DNA of 64,000 bases from Sinorhizobium fredii USDA 257 (lineage in GTDB: Bacteria; Pseudomonadota; Alphaproteobacteria; Rhizobiales; Rhizobiaceae): contig NC_018000.1 in assembly GCF_000265205.3 (NCBI RefSeq), positions 2,976,001 to 3,040,000 of the forward strand. Direction: 5' to 3'. Shown here one piece after another: positions 1-8,795 of this stretch. Under the pieces are notes generated by a model. The model did no database searches. It worked only from the letters and a program-made list of their open reading frames with translations, and was not told the DNA's origin. Within the stretch, counting starts at the first letter, position 1. Each line of letters opens with the position of its first letter. The translations under genes were made by a program, and so were the position numbers.

Positions 1-273
1 TGCGTGCCGTCCTGGCGGCCTTCGCCACCTGCGCCATCCGAAGCCACCTGTCAAAACACGCCGCCCAGTGCCGCCGAGTCTGCGGACTGGCGCCGTGCCC
101 AAAGGCTGAATACGCGCGAATCCTACAGGGATTTCCTCGCTAGGCATCCTCGCAGTTGCTACTCGGCTTTGGCTGTAAGCAGGATGAAGACAACGGTTCA
201 AAAGCAACCTGTCGCCGTACGCAACGTGCCACTCCAACATCGACGGGCTTGGTCCGGACGAACAACCTACTAG
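1..273 (+). CDS. C-terminal fragment of an unidentified protein, cut by the left edge
   Basis: The frame is open to the first base of the window and ends at a TAG at 271-273, so this is probably the 3' end of a gene that starts outside; a GTG at position 4 is the first possible start inside. A short motif (ADWRRAQRLNTRESYRDF, then LARHPRSCYSALA) resembles the helical 'W..A...T..aY..yL..yP.g.ya..A' unit that follows caspase-like domains in many bacterial proteins. It could therefore be the tail of a second caspase-type protein like the one at 3.2-5.3 kb. The last 30 residues are basic and resemble nothing recognised. Function is unknown. Confidence 0.4.
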   Translation, partial: CVPSWRPSPPAPSEATCQNTPPSAAESADWRRAQRLNTRESYRDFLARHPRSCYSALAVSRMKTTVQKQPVAVRNVPLQHRRAWSGRTTY

Positions 274-402
274 CGCTCCTAAGGATCTCAGTGCCGTTCA
301 TGGGATTGCGATTGTTGCGAGGGGAATGCTTTGCGGCGTTTGGATATCGGGAGCGCAGGACTTTGCAAATCTCAAGGTTGAAATCATGCTCCGAGTTGGC
401 TG

Positions 403-2664
403 ATGCACTTTGATGTTGTTCATGCGGCCGACCCACGATTTCAGGGCGGCACATCGAGCGCACTAAGAGCCGAACTAAAGGCGGCGGGACGTTGGGAGTT
501 GAACTGCGGACTGCTGCCGTTTCTTGGACATCAACAGTCTCCAATAGGCCTCTTCGACAGCCGTACGGCAGCGGTGATCGAGCAATCGAATATCGCTTGG
601 CTGACCGGATCGGAAAAGGCGACCTGCGACATTCTTCTGGCGCACCACCCTGCCGTCTTTGAGCGGATGCCGCTTTCGCCGGTGCGCTTGCGGCCTCGCC
701 GTGTCGTTTGTGTGGTTCATCATCCGCTCTTCGACGGTCAACGCATTCAGCAATACGATCCCGCAGTCGTCGAGCGCGTTTTGGATCGCCTCTTCGGAGT
801 CCCGGTCGTGTTTGCTCCTGTCGGTCCGAAAGTCAGATCTCAGTTCGAAGCTCGCGGTACGCAAGGGCCTACACTTGTTCAGCACGATCTATGGAACATG
901 GTCGACCTCGCCGAATGGCCCCAGCATCAGAGAAAGGCTCCAAAAGACCGCGTTAATTTGGGGCGGCACACGAGAGGGGACCCCATGAAATGGCCTGATT
1001 CTGGGGATGATCTGCGAGCAGCCTACCCTGACCGGGCTGATTTCAACATCAAAATCCTGGGCGGTGTCCCCGACGCTATCAAGAATTGGATAGGCTCGAA
1101 CTGGGAGATCTGTGCTTTCTCGGAAAACGACGTACCTGACTTTCTCAGTCGCCTGGATTTTTACGTCTATTTCCACAGCAGACATTGGGTAGAGGCGTTT
1201 GGCATTTGTGTCGCGGAAGCAATGGCCAGCGGTTTGGTGACAGTGCTTGATCGTTCATTTGAGAGCCTCTTCGAAGATGGCGCTGCCTATTGCGATATCG
1301 CTGAAACACGGAACGTCATCGAGCGGTTCATCGCTTCGCCTTCAGCTTATGTCCAACAATCAAATGCCGCACGAGAACTCGTCCGGAGGAAATTTGCGAT
1401 CGATCAGTATCCGCAAAGAATGGCACGCCTCTACGATGATCTGGAACTACCTATGATTTCGGGCCTGAATAACAGTCGAACGACGATCAGTAGTTATTCA
1501 AATGGGCGCAATGTCGAAGACAAATCGGTCCGATCACCGCCTCGGCATATGGGCCAAAGGCGACGGATACTTTTCGTGGCCACAAATGGAATAGGACTGG
1601 GACACATCACTCGTCTGATGGCTGTCGCTGAGCGTATGTCTGATGACGTGGATCCTATTTTCTTTACGAGATCGGCTGGAGCCGCCCTGGTTTTTGCGCG
1701 AGGTCACGCCATAGACTATATCCCTTGCGGACTGGCGATGGGAGTTACAGACACAAGCTGGAACAGAGCGTATGCGCAAGAGTTGCTGAGCGCAGTGGAG
1801 GCCTTTGATGTTTCGGCGGTGGTGTTTGATGGGAACAGGCCGTTTCCAGGATTGGTTGCCGTTGCTGAAAGCCGGCGTGATTTGGCCTGGATATGGATAC
1901 GTCGCGCCTTGTGGCGCGTTGATCATGAGTTCAGTGCGGACGCCCAGGACACATTCGACATGGTTATAGAGCCAGGCGAATTTGCCCATGACGAGGACCA
2001 CGGGCCGACTCGCGATTTGCCCGGTGCCGTTGCCGTCCCCCCATTGCTTCTTTTGGACCCCGGCACTGGATCGCCCCGGAGCGAAGCTGCCGCCAAGCTA
2101 GGCGTCGATCCAGACCGCTTCACTGTCGCAGTTCAACTTGGCTCACAGCGTAATTTTGACTTTGCAGGCCTGCCTGAGCTCATTTTTGCCGGACTAGCAA
2201 GGCGAGATGTGCAAACGGTCCAGATCCTCAATCCGCTTGCCAAGCCCTTTAAAGAGGATGGGTCGAGGGTTCCACGCAGAAGCCTTTATCCCTTGGCGGA
2301 ATATTTCTCAGGGATCGATCTTCTGGTGACCAATGCCGGATATAACAGCTTTCATGAAAGCATCTTTGGGGGAATCCCCTCGATCTTCGTACCCAACGAA
2401 GCGCCGGAGATGGACGACCAGCATCTTCGCGCTGTTTATGCACAGTCGGCGGGGTTGGGCCTGTGCTTGCGATACTCCGAGTTGAACCGCGTGGAGGCAA
2501 CGCTTGATTTGGCGCTGTCTGAAGACTTCCGGGCCGAGGTTCGCCGGCGATCAAGGAGGTTAGGTTTCATCAATGGCGCAGCAGATGCCGCCAAGGCGAT
2601 CGAGCAGCTTGTCTTCAGTATTCGCGCTGACCGTCCTTTGCATGCCTCGATTGCTCGCACGTGA
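403..2664 (+). CDS. Two-module glycosyltransferase (GT4-like N-terminus, GT28/MurG-like C-terminus)
   Basis: A 753-residue protein that appears to join two GT-B type glycosyltransferase modules. The N-terminal half (about residues 1-330) opens with VHAADPRFQGGTSSAL and carries a GT4-like acidic motif, EAFGICVAEAMASG, near residue 267. After a hydrophilic linker (about 345-385) the second module starts with RRILFVATNGIGLGHITR, the glycine-rich donor-domain opening of MurG/GT28-like enzymes, and has VTNAGYNSFHESIFGGIPSI late in the sequence, the nucleotide-sugar binding segment of that family. Substrate is unknown; a role in a surface or secreted polysaccharide or glycolipid is an inference. 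The ATG is the first start in a frame that opens at 381 and has no clear ribosome binding site. Its end overlaps the convergent gene at 2615 by 50 bases. Confidence 0.7.
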   Translation: MHFDVVHAADPRFQGGTSSALRAELKAAGRWELNCGLLPFLGHQQSPIGLFDSRTAAVIEQSNIAWLTGSEKATCDILLAHHPAVFERMPLSPVRLRPRRVVCVVHHPLFDGQRIQQYDPAVVERVLDRLFGVPVVFAPVGPKVRSQFEARGTQGPTLVQHDLWNMVDLAEWPQHQRKAPKDRVNLGRHTRGDPMKWPDSGDDLRAAYPDRADFNIKILGGVPDAIKNWIGSNWEICAFSENDVPDFLSRLDFYVYFHSRHWVEAFGICVAEAMASGLVTVLDRSFESLFEDGAAYCDIAETRNVIERFIASPSAYVQQSNAARELVRRKFAIDQYPQRMARLYDDLELPMISGLNNSRTTISSYSNGRNVEDKSVRSPPRHMGQRRRILFVATNGIGLGHITRLMAVAERMSDDVDPIFFTRSAGAALVFARGHAIDYIPCGLAMGVTDTSWNRAYAQELLSAVEAFDVSAVVFDGNRPFPGLVAVAESRRDLAWIWIRRALWRVDHEFSADAQDTFDMVIEPGEFAHDEDHGPTRDLPGAVAVPPLLLLDPGTGSPRSEAAAKLGVDPDRFTVAVQLGSQRNFDFAGLPELIFAGLARRDVQTVQILNPLAKPFKEDGSRVPRRSLYPLAEYFSGIDLLVTNAGYNSFHESIFGGIPSIFVPNEAPEMDDQHLRAVYAQSAGLGLCLRYSELNRVEATLDLALSEDFRAEVRRRSRRLGFINGAADAAKAIEQLVFSIRADRPLHASIART

Positions 2665-3139
2665 GCTGCTGCACGACGTCGGCGCCGATCTGATCGGCAA
2701 GAAATTCGTCGATGCTCGACGACAGCGCGATTTCGTTTGAGACGTCCCATTTCGCCATGATCAGTGACCAGCGCTGCCGGATATATCTGCCATAGATTTC
2801 CGCGGGCACCGAAGGCAGGTGCCGGCGCGTGGGAATGAATTCCAGCGGAACGGAACGGGCGGCAATCAGATCCAGACGCAGTTCAGACAGGATAGCGATC
2901 GGAAATTCGGCCTGGTCCCTGCAAGCCTGCACTGCGGTATCAAGAATCTCGACAAGATTGTCGGGCATCGTGCCCAGGACGGAGATCAGGCTTCTGGGGT
3001 TAGCCTCGAGCGTGGGGTCGTGGAAGACATACTTCAGGCTCTTCTCTTCCTCCGCCAAATCGATGGCACTCGTGATTCTTCTGGACCTGCCAAGCGAAAA
3101 GTACCAGCCAGCTCTGTCGATTATCCAGCGCACTGCCAC
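2615..3139 (-). CDS. Unknown protein downstream of the caspase-Sel1 gene
   Basis: A 174-residue soluble protein from a GTG start, 27 bases after the stop of the caspase-like gene and on the same strand, so probably co-transcribed with it. It has no signal peptide, membrane segment or recognised domain. The middle is rich in acidic and aliphatic residues (SVLGTMPDNLVEILDTAVQA), suggesting an alpha-helical fold. The stop lies 50 bases inside the end of the convergent glycosyltransferase gene, which is unusual but possible. The amino-acid make-up looks like real protein. Function not identified; a partner of the caspase-like protein is a guess from position only. Confidence 0.5.
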   Translation of the reverse strand: MAVRWIIDRAGWYFSLGRSRRITSAIDLAEEEKSLKYVFHDPTLEANPRSLISVLGTMPDNLVEILDTAVQACRDQAEFPIAILSELRLDLIAARSVPLEFIPTRRHLPSVPAEIYGRYIRQRWSLIMAKWDVSNEIALSSSIDEFLADQIGADVVQQLTCEQSRHAKDGQREY

Positions 3140-3166
3140 TCCTGTGTTTTACAAACTCAAGCAATC

Positions 3167-5308
3167 TCAAAGCCCGTTTTGCTGAACAAATAGTTCAACC
3201 TCTCCTTCGACCGCTTTTCGAGTCGCAGCATCCAGCTTTTCGCCGACGGATGTCCTCGTTTGCTCCGCCCCTTCGACCTTGAAACGGGTCGCCAGCGTTG
3301 CGTTGAAATATGCGCGTCGCAGGTCCGGCTTTCCGCGGGCAAAAGAGCCCTGGGCGTGACCTTTGGCAAGTTCAAGATACGCGTCCTCAAAGCCGCGACG
3401 CGCCGACAATTCAAACAGCGAAAGTGCGCGCTTCGTATCGCGGGACACCTTGCCAGCTCCTTTCAGAAGAAGGCGCCCTGCGTAGAGTGGCGCATACTGG
3501 TTGCCCATCTCCGTCGCGCGGAGCATCAGATCCAGTCCTCGTTTGATGTCTTTCGGCACGCCCAAGCCGCTGACATAGGCACGGCCGAGATTGTTGATCG
3601 CGTCGATCTGCCCGGCATCGGCCGCTGCGGAATAAAGCTTTGTCGCCTCGACATCATCCTTCTTCACGCCCGTGCCGCGGCGGAAGCTGTCGCCCAACGC
3701 ATTGATTGCATTCGACCAGCCGCTTGATGCTGCAAGTTTGTACCAGAGAATCCCTTCCTCGGGGATTTTAGGCACTCCTTGGCCGCGTATGTAAGCTGAT
3801 CCGACATTCGTCCTTGCTCTGAGATTTCCGAGAGACGCCGCCTTCATGTACAGATCGAAGGCACGCTTGTAATCGATCTCGCGGCCCATCCCGACGCGCG
3901 CCATAAATCCGAGATTGACGAGTGCGGCGCTGTATTGCTGCTCGCCGGCGAGCTCGTAGAAATGCTCCGCCCAGTCGTAGCGCCGGGCTATTTCCAAAAC
4001 CCGGCCAAACTGGTACTGCAGACGTGCGTTTGTAGGATTTGCAGCCAGGGCAAAGCCACAGGCTCGCAGCCCATCGCGAACATTCACGAGTCCGTTCGTA
4101 ACACCAGGTACAACACGTTGTGGGTCGTTTGGGTCGGCTGCGTAGAGGTCGCAATCCGTTACCAGAGCCTTCATTCCACTTCCTGTAGCTGGCATTTCTC
4201 GCGGCCAGATACGAAAAGTCTCGCTTACGGCGCGCTCGCCGGCCTGCTGAAAAACGAACTCCTCACCGGCGGCCGCAGTCTTTGCGCTCAAAGGCGCCTC
4301 GTTGGAAATCGGTGTGGCAGCAAGTGCGCCGGTGACAAAGAGCCCACGCTCATGCAGTGCAGCAATCTGGAGTTTGCTGCGCTTGAGCGCTTCCGCCGAA
4401 AGCTGGCTATTTGGAAATGCCTTTACGAAGCGTTCGAAATCCCTCGGGTCGGGACTGTCCTGAATGAAGTGCCAGAGCACCCGGTCAATCGTCAGTTCGC
4501 CATTGCCTGCCGAGACCTCCGACGCCGATTTACTATTGTCGCTCGCGCGAAAGACGAACCTGGTCTCAATCGAGCCCGTGATCCATGGTATCTGCGATCC
4601 ATTGGTGGCGAGGCGTACGTCTCCGCGCACTGTTCGGAATGTGTCATAAACGTCGAGTCCCGGCTGCTGAAGTGCATTGGCCAGCGCCGAAGAATAAGGG
4701 CTGTTCACGCCCGTGCCGTCATAAGCGACTTCGCCGGCGCCAGTGGCGAAGGCGATGAGAACCTGGCCTGCGCCGGCCTCGATGTTCGCCAAACCCTCTC
4801 CCAATCCCTTTTGGCTTGTGAGCGGATTGTTGCGGCAAGCGTCCAAAATGATCAGCTTGACGCCAACCGGATCGTCCTTGACGATGTCGAGCAGGGTATT
4901 GAGGGCGATGGCGTCATCAAGGACTTCTTTGGCCGATCCCGTTCGTACATCGACGGGTAGCAGCAGGTTTCGACCTTCATGCTGCAACGCATGTCCGGCA
5001 TAGTAGAGGATCGCCATATCGGCGCCGAGAAGATGGGTGCGGATCGCATTCTCGAGATCGTCGACGGCTGCTTTCTTGACATCGTAGAATAGCAGGACAT
5101 CGAACCCAAGCTCCGTTAGCGTGGCGGCAATCAGCTTGGAATCGTTTTTTGGATTTGCCAGAGGCGCAAACTCGTATTCGCCGTTCCCGACCACGATAGC
5201 CGCTCGCCGTTCCGCGTAGGCCATCGACGAGAACGCCGTCAAAAACAGCGCCACCAGCGGGATCAGGAAAGTCCATTTCAGCGCAAAGGAAGAAATTTTC
5301 TGTCTCAT
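3167..5308 (-). CDS. Secreted caspase-fold (peptidase C14) protein with Sel1-like repeats
   Basis: A 713-residue protein. An N-terminal signal peptide (hydrophobic core about 12-30, probable cleavage after AYA at 32) directs it to the periplasm or beyond. Residues about 34-250 form a caspase/metacaspase-type domain: strand AAIVVGNGEY, catalytic His106 in YYAGHALQ, and catalytic Cys158 in LDACRNNP. A helical spacer follows, then Sel1-type TPR repeats (about 430-650; units such as YWYKLAA-like 'GILWYKLAASSGWSNAINALG' shortened here), normally protein-interaction surfaces. Catalysis is likely because both dyad residues are present. It diverges from vgrG across a 387-base gap and probably leads a two-gene unit with the 174-residue gene downstream. 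Substrate is unknown. Confidence 0.85.
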   Translation of the reverse strand: MRQKISSFALKWTFLIPLVALFLTAFSSMAYAERRAAIVVGNGEYEFAPLANPKNDSKLIAATLTELGFDVLLFYDVKKAAVDDLENAIRTHLLGADMAILYYAGHALQHEGRNLLLPVDVRTGSAKEVLDDAIALNTLLDIVKDDPVGVKLIILDACRNNPLTSQKGLGEGLANIEAGAGQVLIAFATGAGEVAYDGTGVNSPYSSALANALQQPGLDVYDTFRTVRGDVRLATNGSQIPWITGSIETRFVFRASDNSKSASEVSAGNGELTIDRVLWHFIQDSPDPRDFERFVKAFPNSQLSAEALKRSKLQIAALHERGLFVTGALAATPISNEAPLSAKTAAAGEEFVFQQAGERAVSETFRIWPREMPATGSGMKALVTDCDLYAADPNDPQRVVPGVTNGLVNVRDGLRACGFALAANPTNARLQYQFGRVLEIARRYDWAEHFYELAGEQQYSAALVNLGFMARVGMGREIDYKRAFDLYMKAASLGNLRARTNVGSAYIRGQGVPKIPEEGILWYKLAASSGWSNAINALGDSFRRGTGVKKDDVEATKLYSAAADAGQIDAINNLGRAYVSGLGVPKDIKRGLDLMLRATEMGNQYAPLYAGRLLLKGAGKVSRDTKRALSLFELSARRGFEDAYLELAKGHAQGSFARGKPDLRRAYFNATLATRFKVEGAEQTRTSVGEKLDAATRKAVEGEVELFVQQNGL

Positions 5309-5695
5309 TGGCCGGTAAGCCTAATTGCTGCTTCGTTCAATTGATTAGGCGAATATTTGCATGACCATAGTAGTGCAAATTTCGCAGCTCCGCAGCCGGG
5401 AAAAAAGAGGGTCATTCCCTATGTTGTTCAAGCTGAATGCGTTGCCGGATCTCGACGGCACAACGTGAAATAGCCGGACATCACGCTTCTGGGTCTGGGC
5501 CAAGCAGGCCAAGTCGAGCAGAAATGTATCCATAACTCGGCTTGAGTTCTCGGTGGGAAAATTCAATCGAATTCGATACTTCAGGCATGGAGTACAGAAC
5601 TGGTGCAATCGACATGTGTCTTTCGAGGTGGCAGGTCGTTATGGTAAGTTCATGATCCAAGTCTGCCGGCGTCACGACACAGGGTTGTTCTCCGC
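5309..5695. other. Divergent intergenic region between the caspase-like gene and vgrG
   Basis: 387 bases with no convincing gene; the short frames here have unlikely composition. It must hold the promoters of both divergent genes. No operator, riboswitch-like fold or terminator was recognised. vgrG itself has only a weak ribosome binding site. Confidence 0.5.
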
Positions 5696-8002
5696 ATGTC
5701 CGAAGACCGCAAGACATTCGTCCAGACGCCGCTCGATCCCGCGAAGCTGACCTTCACCCATCTGCTCGGGTATGACGAAATCAGCCGCTGTTTTGCCTTC
5801 ACCGTCGGGTTTGTCAGCCCCGACGAGAATGTCGATCCGCTGAAACTCCTCGGAAAACCAATCTCGGTCGAGGGAGAGTCCGGTGATCCGAAACGCTGGT
5901 TCAGTGGGCTTGTTTCGGATTTTCGCCTGATCCGGATACAGGAAGGGCTTGCATATTACGAGGCGGAGGTGCGGCCGTGGCTTTGGCTGTTGGGCAACAC
6001 GACCGATTGTCGCATCTTTCAGAACATGAGTGTCGTGGAAATCGCCGAGGAGATCTTCTCGAAATACAAGCCCGCCAAGTTCGAGAAGCGGTTGCAAGGT
6101 TCCTATGAGGCGCGGGAATACTGCGTTCAGTATGACGAGACTGACCTGGACTTCGTGCAGCGCCTATTCGAGCACGAAGGCATCATGTATTTTTTCGAGT
6201 ATGGCGACGGTGAGCACACTCTCATCCTTGCCGACGCTATGAACAGGCTGAAGCCTGCCCCGGGTTATGCGACGGTCAAGTTCCGTGCCGAAGGCGAACC
6301 GATCCGACGGGACCAGGAATATATCACAGAGTGGGTAGCGACCAGTTCCGTCCACCCGGCCACCTATGCCCACACGGACTACGATTTCACCAAGCCCGCC
6401 GCCGACCTGATGGCGCAATCGGCGCAGCCCTTTGCGCATTCGCAATCACGGGGAGAGTATTACCGTCATCCCGGTGCCCACCTGACTGTAGGCCGCGGCG
6501 ACTCCGTTGCCGTCGTAAGGCGAGAGGAAATTCAGGCTGCGCACAAAAGGATCGCGGCCGCCGGCACTGTGCGTGGACTGGCTTCGGGTTGCACGTTCAA
6601 ACTGGAAGACTTCCCCCGCAAAGACCAAAACGCGGAATATCTAGTGCTTCGCGCCGACTACCGCCTTTTTGACCCAGGCTACCGCCCCGCCGCCTATGCG
6701 GACGAAGAGACCTTCCGCGCGAACTTGAAGGTTGCGCCGACTTCGCTGACTTATCGGCCACCGCGTATCACGCCTCGGCCGATCATGCGTGGTCCGCAAA
6801 CGGCGACAGTCGTGGGCCCCAAGGGTGAGGAAATCTTCACGGATAAATACGCTCGGGTGAAGGTGCAGTTTCACTGGGACCGTCTTGGCAAGAAAGACCA
6901 GAACAGTTCCTGCTTCGTGCGGGTCTCGCAGACCTGGGCGGGCGCGGGCTGGGGGTTCATTCAGATCCCGCGTATCGGCCAGGAGGTGATCATCGACTTC
7001 CTTGAGGGGGACCCGGACCGGCCGATTATCACTGGCAGGGTCTATAACGGCAAGGAAATGCCTCCCTACGAGCTACCGGGAAATGCAACCCAGTCAGGGC
7101 TGAAGACGAATTCCTCACCTGGTGGGGGAGGCTGGAACGAACTGCGCTTTGAGGACAAGGCGGGATCGGAGGAAGTCTACTTCCAGGCGCAGAAGGACAA
7201 CAACCTGCTGATCAAGAACGACCGCAGCAAGCTGGTCCAGCACGACCAGTCGGACCGTATCGACAACAATGCCAAGCATTCTGTTGGTGTGAACCTCGAT
7301 GAGGACGTCGGTAACAACAAGACGACGAAGGTCGGCGTCGACCGAACGGTCGATATCGGCTCCAACGATACCGAAACCGTTGGAATCAACCGCTCGCTTA
7401 CGGTGGGCGCTGACGAAACGATCAGCATCGGCTCGAATTCCACCGAGACGATCGGCTCAAATCACACCCAGACAGTTGGCATCGTCCAAACAGTCACTGT
7501 GGGGGCGGCACGCATCGACTCAGTCGGGGCCTCAGAAACCAGAACGGTAGGGGCCTCACAGACGAACACCATCGGCACGAACCGGTCAGTGAGCGTGGGC
7601 AGCAGCCAAAGCCATGACATCGGTACGTCCGACAGCTGGGAAATCGGCACCGACCAAAGCGTTCAGATCGGCGGCGGACAGACGAGCGAGATCGGCAAGG
7701 GCCGCAGCGCGAAAATCGGCGAGGACGATGCAACGCAGATCGGCGGAGCGAGATCGATAAAGGTCGCCAAGAGCAGCCTGGTCGAAATTGGTCAAGACGG
7801 TGGCGTGAACGTCGGGAAGAAGCTGGTGATCGAGGCAGGCGAAGCAATTACCATCAAGACTGGCTCAGCAATGATCGTAATGAAAAAGGACGGCACGATC
7901 ACGATCGAAGGCAAAGATATTTCTGTCAACGCCAAGGGCAAGTTTGTCGGCAAGGCTTCGGGCGAGGTCAGTTGGAAGGGCAGCAAGATCAATCAAAATT
8001 AG
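5696..8002 (+). CDS. vgrG: T6SS spike protein VgrG (TssI)
   Basis: A 768-residue VgrG, the trimeric spike that sits on the Hcp tube and carries effectors. Residues about 5-330 correspond to the gp27-like base (for example CVQYDETDLDFVQRLFEHEG); about 375-470 form the gp5-like OB-fold (KVQFHWDRLGKKDQNSS, then SQTWAGAGWG and PRIGQEVIIDFLEGDPDRP). From about residue 520 to 710 there are many eight-residue 'VGxxxTxT'-type repeats predicting the three-stranded beta-helix needle. The C-terminus ends soon after (KFVGKASGEVSWKG), so no extra effector domain is fused. It begins a plus-strand cassette with the two genes downstream and lies apart from the main structural operon. Confidence 0.95.
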   Translation: MSEDRKTFVQTPLDPAKLTFTHLLGYDEISRCFAFTVGFVSPDENVDPLKLLGKPISVEGESGDPKRWFSGLVSDFRLIRIQEGLAYYEAEVRPWLWLLGNTTDCRIFQNMSVVEIAEEIFSKYKPAKFEKRLQGSYEAREYCVQYDETDLDFVQRLFEHEGIMYFFEYGDGEHTLILADAMNRLKPAPGYATVKFRAEGEPIRRDQEYITEWVATSSVHPATYAHTDYDFTKPAADLMAQSAQPFAHSQSRGEYYRHPGAHLTVGRGDSVAVVRREEIQAAHKRIAAAGTVRGLASGCTFKLEDFPRKDQNAEYLVLRADYRLFDPGYRPAAYADEETFRANLKVAPTSLTYRPPRITPRPIMRGPQTATVVGPKGEEIFTDKYARVKVQFHWDRLGKKDQNSSCFVRVSQTWAGAGWGFIQIPRIGQEVIIDFLEGDPDRPIITGRVYNGKEMPPYELPGNATQSGLKTNSSPGGGGWNELRFEDKAGSEEVYFQAQKDNNLLIKNDRSKLVQHDQSDRIDNNAKHSVGVNLDEDVGNNKTTKVGVDRTVDIGSNDTETVGINRSLTVGADETISIGSNSTETIGSNHTQTVGIVQTVTVGAARIDSVGASETRTVGASQTNTIGTNRSVSVGSSQSHDIGTSDSWEIGTDQSVQIGGGQTSEIGKGRSAKIGEDDATQIGGARSIKVAKSSLVEIGQDGGVNVGKKLVIEAGEAITIKTGSAMIVMKKDGTITIEGKDISVNAKGKFVGKASGEVSWKGSKINQN

Positions 8003-8014
8003 AGGGGCACTCGG

Positions 8015-8440
8015 ATGTCCGACACTCGGGAACGTATTGAAGGAGTGGTGATCGGTGTTTTGCTGGGGTTCGAGGCAGGCGCGCCGCTGGTGGTCTTTCC
8101 AGGCAATCCCCGGGAGACCGCGATGCCTGCGCGCAGTCTGGCCGACCTGACGTCTGTGATGATCGGTGCCGAGGTCGCGTTGCTCTTTGAAGGCGGAGAT
8201 CCGACGCGGCCGCTCATCGTTGGCCGAATTGTTGAACCGGCGCGCAAGCCTTCGATGCCGAATGTCGTTCGTGACGGCGAGCGCGTGCGGATCACCGGCG
8301 AGGAACGCATTGAGCTTCGCTGCGGCAAGGCGACGATCATTATGGAAAAGGATGGTCATATCACCATCCGCGGCACCTATGTGACCAGCCACGCCAGCGC
8401 CGCGAACCGCATACGTGGCGGATCGGTGAACCTCAACTGA
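8015..8440 (+). CDS. DUF6484-type VgrG-associated protein
   Basis: A 141-residue protein starting 12 bases after the vgrG stop, with AGGGGC upstream of the ATG. The body resembles the DUF6484 family found beside vgrG in many proteobacteria: GVVIGVLLGFEAG at the start, an ALLFEGGDPTRPLIVGRI segment that echoes the VgrG/phage-spike OB-fold motif, and a beta-rich C-terminus (IIMEKDGHITIRGTYV) resembling the tip strands at the end of VgrG. From this resemblance it may be a small accessory spike or tip piece. It overlaps the next gene by one base. Confidence 0.7.
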   Translation: MSDTRERIEGVVIGVLLGFEAGAPLVVFPGNPRETAMPARSLADLTSVMIGAEVALLFEGGDPTRPLIVGRIVEPARKPSMPNVVRDGERVRITGEERIELRCGKATIIMEKDGHITIRGTYVTSHASAANRIRGGSVNLN

Positions 8441-8787
8441 TGCCGGCCGCGCCTGTTCTTCGCGAAATTGTCCGTCAGCATGCCGAAATGGCCGCATTCC
8501 TGTGGACGGTTTACGACCGGCATCTGCTGCATCCGGATGAGAACCCGGAGATGGACGAGGAGCGGCTCGAACGGTTGATTGAGCGATTGGAAGCGCATCT
8601 CGACGGTCTACGTGTGGCGGGCGAGGCGGGGCTGGAAATTGCGAAGGAGCGCTACGCCGAATATCCGGAGGCTGGCGAGTTGTTCGTGATCCGAATGCTC
8701 AAGGCAGCACGGCCTATCCCGGTCAGGCAATTGGACCTGGAGAAAGTCAGGGAATATCTCAGGGTGAACGGGGCGTTGCCCCGCTGA
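8440..8787 (+). CDS. Small acidic helical protein of the vgrG cassette
   Basis: A 115-residue protein whose ATG overlaps the preceding TGA (TGATG), a sign of translational coupling. It is rich in Glu, Leu and Arg, contains long predicted helices (EERLERLIERLEAHLDGL) and has no signal peptide or membrane segment. Its position third in the vgrG-DUF6484 cassette suggests an adaptor, chaperone or effector-associated role, but no family is recognised. The stop lies 8 bases from the end of the convergent gene at 8796. Confidence 0.6.
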   Translation: MPAAPVLREIVRQHAEMAAFLWTVYDRHLLHPDENPEMDEERLERLIERLEAHLDGLRVAGEAGLEIAKERYAEYPEAGELFVIRMLKAARPIPVRQLDLEKVREYLRVNGALPR

Positions 8788-8795
8788 GGACAGCG

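Noticed and set aside
140..544. A 134-codon minus-strand frame near the left edge
   Set aside because: Overlaps the start of the glycosyltransferase in antisense and has no motif or sensible composition.
3935..4960. A 341-codon plus-strand frame opposite the caspase-like gene
   Set aside because: Antisense to a well-supported gene with catalytic residues; product is Cys/Arg-rich and unlike protein.
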